This document shows positions 56,509 to 64,000 of a stretch of DNA of 64,000 nt, piece after piece. The notes beneath the pieces were generated by a model. The model worked only from the letters and a program-made list of their open reading frames with translations, was not told the DNA's origin and did not search any database. The position numbers and the translations under genes are program-made. Positions within the stretch are counted from its first letter, which is position 1, and each line of letters opens with the position of its first letter. The stretch comes from Cercis canadensis (Eukaryota > Streptophyta > Magnoliopsida > Fabales > Fabaceae): contig QAOA01004235.1 in NCBI GenBank assembly GCA_003255065.1, forward strand, positions 52,110-116,109, read 5' to 3'.

Positions 56509-58747
56509 ATCACTTGAATCTAAAATCATCAAATATATTGTAGTACTATAAACAAGAGTTAAATGTAGCTGAAAATGGGATCCAGCTAACATAGGCATAG
56601 AACATAAATAGTTCACATTATTGTAACTGAAGCATTATTCAGTGGTTGAATTGATAAAAAGAATAATCCTTTACTATGATGCTATACGTTCACATTCACC
56701 ATATATATAGTTGTTGTTTCTTTGATTTGTGCTTGAAAATAGCTGGGTTGATGATTAATTTATGCTAGAAAAGTGATCTTACTGCTTACTAAAGCAAAAT
56801 TAAAGTGAATGGATAGATAATATGTGACTACTTGGCCTAATGAGTTTATTTTCCATGACTTACATGTCTTGGGTTTATTTAGTAATGTGTATTGATTTGA
56901 GTTCCTATGAGCATATTCTGAATCTATTACCTTCTTTTTTAATTTGGAGCCTAGAATTTTCTGTTCTTTACTAAGTTTGTTAATCTCATCAGTTGAAGAT
57001 CCGTTCCTCTCCAAGAGTATATTGGTGCTTGAAAATACTTCGCATGATTCAGATGAATTCCATTGTTTCTGCTAAGTTCACTTATTTGGCATGAGGCCTC
57101 CAGCATATCCAAATTGAGCAGTCAAGGTTGTCAAGCTCGTGAGTTTACCTAAACTCATTGAGGCCTTGTAAACTTGTCCGAGGTAAAAATTAGTTGCAAA
57201 AATACCTCCTATTGCATGAGGCCTCCAGCATATCCAAATCGAGCAGTGTTGCTTTATTGATTGGTGAATCTCATGTCTCTTTGATCTTTTCCAACTTTTT
57301 ATGTGCTAAGTCCAAAATTTTGCAATACTAAACTTAAAGTGTACTTGCTGCAGATATGCAATGCAGATGATGAGGCTGAAGACATTGGTCACTTTAGAGA
57401 GTCATGTTTTGTATCCATATGTAACTTATTACCATCAATCTCCTTGTCAAGTGCTTAAATTCAATGTTATATTGTTGAATTTTTTTTTATTAAACATTAT
57501 TGATTTTTATTCCTGGTTTGTTTTTGGCTGAAAAAGAATTATTCCTAGTGTATGCAAGTTTTATAATTAGTTTTTTGGCATTGTAATTTAAACTTAATTG
57601 GATTCACCTAATTTTTTTTTTTCATATGGCTCTAATTTTGCAAACTCACTAATGTGAGGCAATGTGATGGTTAGCTAATATGCAATAAACCTTCTTTTAA
57701 AAATTTCTATACTCTTTGATAGTTTACTCCTAAGAGATTGTGATCCTACTGTAGAAGATTTTCTGTCATTTTTCACATCTTTGGTACCCAGCGGCCACCA
57801 TTGCTGATCTTGAGAGGTGTCATCTCAAGTGGGTTGCTTCTAAGAACCCTTACCTTAACTGGGTCTTCTCTGAAATCCAACTTCTTAGCATGCAGCCCTG
57901 GTTCACTGCAGCTTCGGTACACCAAATTTCCCAAGTTGAGGTTTTTATTTCTATCTAACTTAAGGGTGTGTTTCTTTTTCTGAAAATCACCCTCTGGATA
58001 ACTAACTTTCTATTTCCTTATGTATGTTTGTGACTGTGTGATTATGTGAGAATAGTAGTAAGTGATAACTTGCAGTGTTTGATGCCCTCACCCTTTGAGT
58101 TCCTTTGTTGATAGTAGTCAGTAGTATAATGAATATATGGCTTTCAGTATTTGATTGAGTCTGGAGTTTTGTGTGCATGGTGGATTTCAGTATAATGAAC
58201 GTATGGTTTTTAATCAATTGGTTCATTGGGTTGATCTTTTGTAAACTGAAGATCCTATAAAATATTTTAAAGTTCTGTAAACCTCTTGCAATCATAGAGT
58301 TATGATTTGGAACAGGTCCTTTTGTCCAACCATGCCTATGCTTGATGGAATTGACAGACTGACTGGAGAGCTCCGTGTGTTACACTATGACTTGCTTTCT
58401 ATTAGATAAGATAAATTTATTCACAGATTAGATTTGAACTCTCAGCTAAGTTGAAAGATCATATGGGCCTATTATTTTTCTTTTTTGGCAATAGGAGCCT
58501 GTTTAGTTGCTGCAAATTGTATTACTAGTTTGGAGAATTTTTTAAATTCCTTTTCTATTTTGGAAAAGTTTCCTGAACTGAATTGGCCAAAGTGCTTATA
58601 CTAACCTTTAATATTATGGCATCCCCTTTCAGAACACTTGCATAAATATATTCTCCAGCATGCACTATGCCTTCATCAAATTTGATAGTTTGATCTTTAG
58701 TAATAAGATGCTAACTAGAGAAAAAGGTAGGGATGGGAGAGAGAAAC
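56509..58747. other. Duplicated 3' flank of the CNL, noncoding
   Basis: This is the counterpart of 6015-8924 with the deletion noted at about 57780. The 3' half of the short ORF at 7768 is retained at about 57787-57958. No other exon is seen. Confidence 0.5.
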
Positions 58748-59044
58748 CTGGGTAGGCTGGTTCATTTTGTATCACTTGGGGAAAATCAAAATTGATACCC
58801 TTTATTAAAGGATCTTTTGAAATTATCATTTTTTAATTTTCTCCAGTCCCATCTCCAATGTCAACCGGGGTTGACATTCCCTCAAATCCTGTATATATTT
58901 CAAGTATACTGTTCATCTCTATATTGCAAGTATTGTTCAATGCTGGTGGATCTGTCTCTGCCTACTGACTGATACATGGGTATTCCATGAACTTTCTTAA
59001 ATAGGTCAGTGTCATTGTCCAAAATTGCATCCTTAAAATTCAGC
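58748..59044 (-). pseudogene. COMT exon remnant, copy 2
   Basis: Same exon as 8925-9215, with acceptor TTCCTTCTAG and donor GT preserved. Here the 3' part stays in frame ([18 protein letters not shown], as in functional COMTs), but a 4-bp and a 3-bp insertion after GIPMYQ shift the middle. The lesions differ from copy 1, so the exon was less damaged before the block duplicated. No other COMT exon is nearby. Confidence 0.72.
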
Positions 59045-60724
59045 CTAGAAGGAAATTAATGACATAAAAACTATTAAGGTGAACTCTTCTTAAGAGAGAA
59101 CATAAAAGCCTGTTCATTACACAATGACTTGCTTGTTATACTTTTGACATCTATTACTACTAGTAGTAGCCAAATTATGAAGCTAGCTATAATGTAAAGC
59201 ATTTCAAAACATACGTACTCTTCTGAACTTTATACATAAAGTTATGTTCACTTATATATTCTGTCTATCAGCTCAGGGCACTCTTTTTAAGTTTTATTAT
59301 TATTATTATTGTTTATTATTAGGTTGGATCATAAGCTCAAATGAAGAAGTTGAGCTAGCAGTTTTTGTCAGAGTGTGAATTGAGGTGTGGTGCAGAGGGA
59401 AAAATGAGCTTGTATCTGTGTGTTGGTGAGGTGCAGAGTGGTGTGGGTGAGAGAGAATGAGGTGTGATAGTGTGTGTGGTACAAATTACTAAGAGAGGAA
59501 GAAGAGAGGGAGAAGACGGCGAAAGGGATAGTGAAAGAGTCGAGTGTGGGTGTCACTTGTGAGTGGTGCATATGTTCTGATGCTGAAAAGAAACACAGTG
59601 CAGAGGGGAAGAGAGAGAGAGAATGAGAGAGAGGCAGAGAACGTGAAAAAAATGGGAGTTGTTGCATTTAGTGAGACATATAAGTTTCTCAGGTTTTACT
59701 GTTTTATTTTACCTTTTTATTAATGAAATTATTATATCAATTTTGACACTACCATTCTTGAGCAACTGGATTATTGGAGAGCTACAGTTCTCTGTTATTG
59801 CAGTTGAACTTGGAATGATTATATTTTAACAGTCAAGTTGATAAGGACAAGTTCATTGCTTAATTGCTGGTCTGGATTTTTTTGGTTTCTAAAAAGTTAT
59901 TTAAATTCTGGTCCTAAAGGGTACTAATTTTTATGCTTAATGGTGGTCTGAATCTTGGTGGTCTGGTTCTCTTTAGTTTCTTAAAATTTCAAGGTCTGAA
60001 TCTTTGGCATTTTATTTAATCGTGTACATAGAAAATGTCTCCATTGAAGCGGCTAAAAGAGTTACTTTTATGATGTTACTTTGCACCTTACTGCTATTTT
60101 ACTTTTCTGTATTGGTTTCTCTTTTTCATCAACTCTATTTGCCTAATGCTCTAGGGGGTTTACTAGACTAGTTTAACAAGCAGGCGGGTTTCAGGATCGA
60201 GGGCATGATATTGTTTCTGCATACTTATAGTAGAAGTGCAGTGGTGATTTATGTATGATGGTTTATTTCAGAACAATTTTTCTTTGTTCTTATTCATTTT
60301 GAGGGGAGAGGATTGGGGGATGGAGAGAGTTCAAGGGATTCCTTACCCCTCTGCTCCCAATTTTGGATTTTCTTTGTTTGGCTAGAATTTAAGTCAACCT
60401 CTTGTCTTTGTGTCCTCTATTTCTATGTTGTTTCTGTGTCCTGTTAGTATAAAAGGAAGCATTATTTGCATGCTATCTGTTTTTCATGTGTGGTCTGTTT
60501 AGTACCATGGAAAACATTAGAGAACTTGACCGTGACAGTGATTCTGACAGTTTGTGGTTTTGAATTTTTCAGTGAAGATATGCCTTCACAAATTCATACC
60601 AATTTGGATCCATGGGCTTTGTGCTAATTTGCATTCATAGATCATGAACTTGTTTGCATTTATGGACCTTGGTTAATCATGAAATATTTTTAATTATGTA
60701 CTTGTGCTATCTTTCATGTATGAA
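59045..60724. other. Noncoding part of copy 2
   Basis: This matches 9216-10890 with small indels. Homology to copy 1 stops at about 60720 (CTTTCATG), about 170 bp short of where the PPR start would be expected. Confidence 0.5.
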
Positions 60725-60845
60725 AGTTACAACCAAAAATAGGAACTAAACACATAGAAACTAATCACATAGAAACTATAGCTACGTGGGAAACAATAGA
60801 ATGAGAATTAGCTACATGGGAACTAGCTATTAATTAATTCTAACA
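60725..60845 (-). repeat. Truncated copia LTR, partner of the LTR at 62044
   Basis: The right part is nearly identical to 62120-62218 and ends ATTCTAACA. It is followed by CGAAG (60846-60850), which equals the 5 bp just left of the LTR at 62044. The left part is truncated or diverged. Confidence 0.8.
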
Positions 60846-61005
60846 CGAAGCAAAAACTGTGGCAGGTGTAAGTTAAGTGTCAAATCTATAACCTGATGTA
60901 CCTTTCTCAGAAGAAGCATCTAAGTTAGTCATTGTGCGGATTTCATTGAATATTGGGAAAGTTGGAGGAGACACATGGAAATTCATGACTGATTCTGTAA
61001 GTACT
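60846..61005. other. PPR 3' flank found upstream of the PPR copy
   Basis: GGCAGGTGTAAGTTAAGTG and the following sequence up to GGAGACACATG match 14111-14132 plus 26680-26780, which lie downstream of the PPR in copy 1. Here they precede it. They end at the single N at 61006, a likely false join. Confidence 0.7.
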
Positions 61006-61006
61006 N

Positions 61007-62048
61007 GCAAGAATGGTGACATACAACTGGCGAAGAAGTTGTTTTGCAAGATGGAGAAATTGGGTTTGGTAGCCAACCAGCATTCTTATACAGTGTTAAT
61101 TAATGGCCTTTTCAAGCAAGGTCTTAAGAAGGAAGGATTTCAAATGTATGAAAAGATGAAGCAAAATGAAGTTATACCCAATGTTTATACTTATAATTCT
61201 GTGATTAATGAATACTGTAATGTTGCAAACATAGATAAAGCTTTTAAAGTATTTGATGAATTGCATGAGAAAGGTGTGGCATATGGTGTTGTGACATAAA
61301 ATATTTTGATTGGAGGGCTGTGTCGAGTGAAGAAGCTCAGGGAAGCTGTAAAGTTGGTTGATCAAGTGTTGGACTAAGTCCTAATATAATTACATATAAC
61401 ACATTAATGAATGGCTTTTGTGATGTTGGAAAGATGGACACTGCTGTTAGATTATTCAATCATTTGAAGTCAAATGGATCATCTCCGTCCCTAGTGACCT
61501 ATAATACATTGATTGCAGGATATTCTAGACTTGGGAATTTAGAAGCAGCTTTTCACTTGGTCAAGGAAATGGAGAAGAGAGGCCTTGCTCCTTCCAAAGT
61601 AACATATACAATTCTCCTTGATGCCTTTGTACGATCAAATGACATGCAGAAAGCATTTCAGGTACATTCTTTAATAGGGAAGTCTGATTTGGTTTCGGAT
61701 GCTTGGACATGCAGTGTCTTAATACATAGGTTATGCATGCAAGGCAATATGAAAGAAGCATCAAAACTCTTCAAATCAATGGATGAGATGGACTTGAAAC
61801 CGAACAGCGTCATATATAACACAATGATTCATGGTTACTGCAAAGAAGGAATCTCCTACAGGACCCTTAGGCTACTCAACGAAATGGTTGACAATGGGAT
61901 GATTCCAAATGTGGCCAGCGATTGTTCGCCCGTAGGAGTTCTTTGTAGGGATGGAAAGTGGATGGAGTCTGAGATTCTCCTTAGACCGATGATAAATTCA
62001 GGATTAGAGCCATCAGCTTATTTGTACAATATGATTTACGAAGTGTGA
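61007..62048 (+). pseudogene. P-type PPR gene, copy 2, 5' half missing
   Basis: This corresponds to the copy 1 gene from the repeat beginning KNGDIQLAKKLF onward. Repeats such as VYTYNSVINEYCNVANIDKA, SLVTYNTLIAGYSRLGNLEA and SVIYNTMIHGYCKEG are clear. Lesions: TAA at 61297-61299 in place of Tyr, and a 7-bp deletion near 61369 that shifts the frame. From 61407 an open frame of 213 codons runs to a stop provided by the copia LTR. The N-terminal region, including the presumed transit peptide, is absent; the sequence to the left is separated by an N and is probably not its true neighbour. Confidence 0.88.
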
Positions 62049-62218
62049 GATTTGTTGTGAGAGTAGGATCTCACATCTCTTATTTATATATGTTGTACAA
62101 TAAATAACAGCATGGGAAACAATTACATAGGAACTAATCACATAGAAACTATAGCTACGTGGGAAACAATAGAATGAGAATTAGCTACATGGGAACTAGT
62201 TATTAATTAATTCTAACA
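62044..62218 (-). repeat. 3' LTR of the minus-strand copia element
   Basis: 175 bp with a TATA-like CATATATAAATAAG on the minus strand. It directly replaces the end of the PPR frame. Confidence 0.88.
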
Positions 62219-64000
62219 CTCACCCTCAAGCTGGCTCATACATATTATATGTGCCTAGCTTGTCACAAATATAGCTAATCCGAGGACCTCTGAGAGACTT
62301 TGTAAGTATATTAGCTAACTGATCATTTGACTTAACAAAACCAGTAGTGATATCACCTGATAATATCTTCTCTCTTACGAAATGACAATCAATTTCTATA
62401 TGTTTGGTCCTTTCATGAAATACCTGATTAGAAGCAATGTGAAGAGTTGCTTGGTTGTCACATATCAACTGCATTTGGTCAACCTTCATTAATCTTAATT
62501 CCTGTAATAATTGTTTCATCCAAATGAGCTCACATGTTGTTTTAGCCATAGCTCAATACTCTGCCTCAGCACTAGATCGAGCAACAACTGGTTGCTTCTT
62601 ACTTTTTCATGACACTAGGTTCCCTCCAATAAGAACACAATACCCAGTAGTTGATCGTCTATCTATTGGACATCCTGCCCAGTTTGCATCAGAATAGCCA
62701 ACTACCTGGGTGTGTCTTTTGTTTTCATACAAAAGCCCTTTTCCAAGTGTTTGTTTGATGTATCTTAAAATCCGAATCACAGCATCCCAATGACTATCAC
62801 ATGGAGAGCTTAAGAATTGACTAACGACACTCATTGCAAAGGCAATACAAGTCTTGTCACTGTAAGATAGTTGAGTTTTCCAACAAGTCTTCGGTATCTG
62901 CTTGGATTGGCTATTAGGTAGAAGCTTGACATTCGGGTCCATCGGAGTATCAATAGGTTTACAATTAACCATGCCAGTTTCCTTCAAAATGTTTAAGGCA
63001 TACTTTCGTTGAGAGATGGCAACCCTTTTATGCGATTGAGCAACTTCTATTCCAAGGAAATATTTAAGTTTTCCTAAATCCTTTGTCTGAAAATGTTAAA
63101 AAGATGTTGTTTAAGCCTCTGTATGCCATCATGGTCATTTCCTGTAATGACGATATCATCCATATTGACAATAAGATATATGCATTGGTGAGGAGATGAA
63201 TGATGATGGAAGATGGTATGATCAACTTGACTCCGAATCATCCCAAGAGCCTGAACAACTACACTAAATCTCCTAAACCAAGCATGTGGAGATTGTTTAA
63301 GGCCATAGAGAGATCGACGTAGGCGACAAACCAACCCAGACTCCCCTTAAGCAACAAACCCAAGTGGTTGCTCCATATAGACTTCTTCCTATAATTCGCC
63401 ATGGAGAAAGGCATTTTTTTTTATGTCCAGCTAATATAAAGGCCAATGATGAATGGCAGCCACGGCAAGGAACAGGCGACCATAAGCCATCTTGGCTACA
63501 GGAAAGAAAGTGTCACTATAGTCAAGACCATAAATCTAGGTGTAGAGGACAAAGACGAAACAAAAACAGAATATTGTGGAGATAAACGATGATAACTGTC
63601 AAAATTATAAATGGGGTAGGGATTGCGAGTGGAACGGATACCTTTATGCTCAGCAATAGGATGATCCAAGTCAGAAACCGGAGCAGGAGAGACAACTGGA
63701 GTAGAAGATGAGTCTGGTGGGTTAGCAACAAGGGAAGTAATTGAGGTAGGAGTAGTTGATTCAAGAGCGGTTGGGGCAGTTTCAGGGATAGGAGCATCCT
63801 CAAGAATAGAATTGACAATTGGTATTGGACGAGCTCGACAATGATAAGTGAGGGTAGGAGGTGCTGGAGTCGTCCCAAGCTCAGGCGTAGAAGGAGCTAA
63901 GTCAAAGGAAGGTTCAACAAGGGGTAATGGGCTAGCAAAAGAAAGAGGTAGGACATTACCAATGTCAGACTGTTCCTTAGAGGAGAAAAAGGAAGTCGTC
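62044..64000 (-). mobile_element. Ty1/copia element on the minus strand, runs off the window
   Basis: The 3' LTR is 62044-62218 (175 bp, TGTTAGAATT to CTCACA on the minus strand), with TSD CGAAG at 62039-62043 and a purine tract GAGGGTGAG (complement of 62219-62227). Pol is broken by stops and frameshifts. RNase H: 62549-62226 and 62987-62607 (VGYSDANWAGCPIDRRSTTG). RT: 63334-63074 and upstream to about 63540 (RRSLYGLKQSPHAWF, FLAVAAIHHWPLY, EEVYMEQPLGFV). The RT catalytic YVDD reads NMDD. The remainder to 64000 is the integrase-RT linker. The other LTR is not in its expected place. Confidence 0.88.

Noticed and set aside
60934..61299. 121-aa ORF starting before the PPR copy
   Set aside because: Its start lies in misplaced flank and the frame crosses the N at 61006; only the part after 61006 is PPR.

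Overview
This is nuclear DNA of a eudicot plant, probably a woody one. The base composition is AT-rich, introns follow GT-AG rules, and the recognisable genes are plant families: a CC-NBS-LRR (CNL) resistance gene, a P-type PPR gene close to Arabidopsis At4g11690, caffeic-acid O-methyltransferase (COMT), ACC oxidase, a DUF506 protein and SEC24. Most of the sequence is transposable elements of several classes. The species cannot be named from the sequence. Only one host gene looks fully intact, the CNL at 2643-6014.

Layout. (1) 1-14132 holds copy 1 of a large direct segmental duplication: CNL gene, a decayed COMT exon on the minus strand, and a PPR pseudogene split by a solo LTR. (2) 14133-26659 is a complete but decayed Ty1/copia element of the Sirevirus type. 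It has TSD TCAAA, a second solo LTR nested in its 5' LTR, an internal 1.4-kb tandem duplication and an almost undamaged third ORF. (3) 26660-29255 holds a truncated DUF506 pseudogene and a LINE 3' remnant, both on the minus strand. (4) 30442-47036 holds scattered exons of a SEC24 (COPII coat) pseudogene on the plus strand. Its introns contain a gap of Ns, a TIR element carrying an ACC-oxidase exon piece, two 97-bp tandem duplications and a 9.3-kb Ty3/gypsy Tat-type element (35527-44852). That element has an intron-containing extra gene antisense to gag-pol and a 42-bp minisatellite. (5) 45130-49279 holds an unidentified exon broken by a hAT-like MITE, then a TIR element that has captured ACC-oxidase exons 3 and 4 with their intron. 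(6) 50096-51449 is a copia 3' fragment between 171-bp direct repeats. (7) 52710-62048 is copy 2 of the segmental duplication: a CNL pseudogene broken by a 299-bp internal duplication, a COMT exon and the 3' part of the PPR gene. A second copia element on the minus strand follows and runs off the window.

The two duplicated blocks lie about 50 kb apart in the same orientation, which is typical of an expanding and decaying NLR cluster. Several single Ns (28839, 45326, 47100, 61006) and the 316-N gap mark assembly joins. Two of these joins look wrong: 47067-47133 is an unmerged contig overlap, and the piece at about 60725-61005 appears to belong to the right of the window.

I did not find a convincing new multi-gene system. 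The most unusual items are the promoter-equipped antisense gene in the gypsy element, the solo-LTR family with arrays of GCGCCGCAGCGCC motifs, the gene-capturing TIR element, and the 171-bp duplication around the copia fragment.
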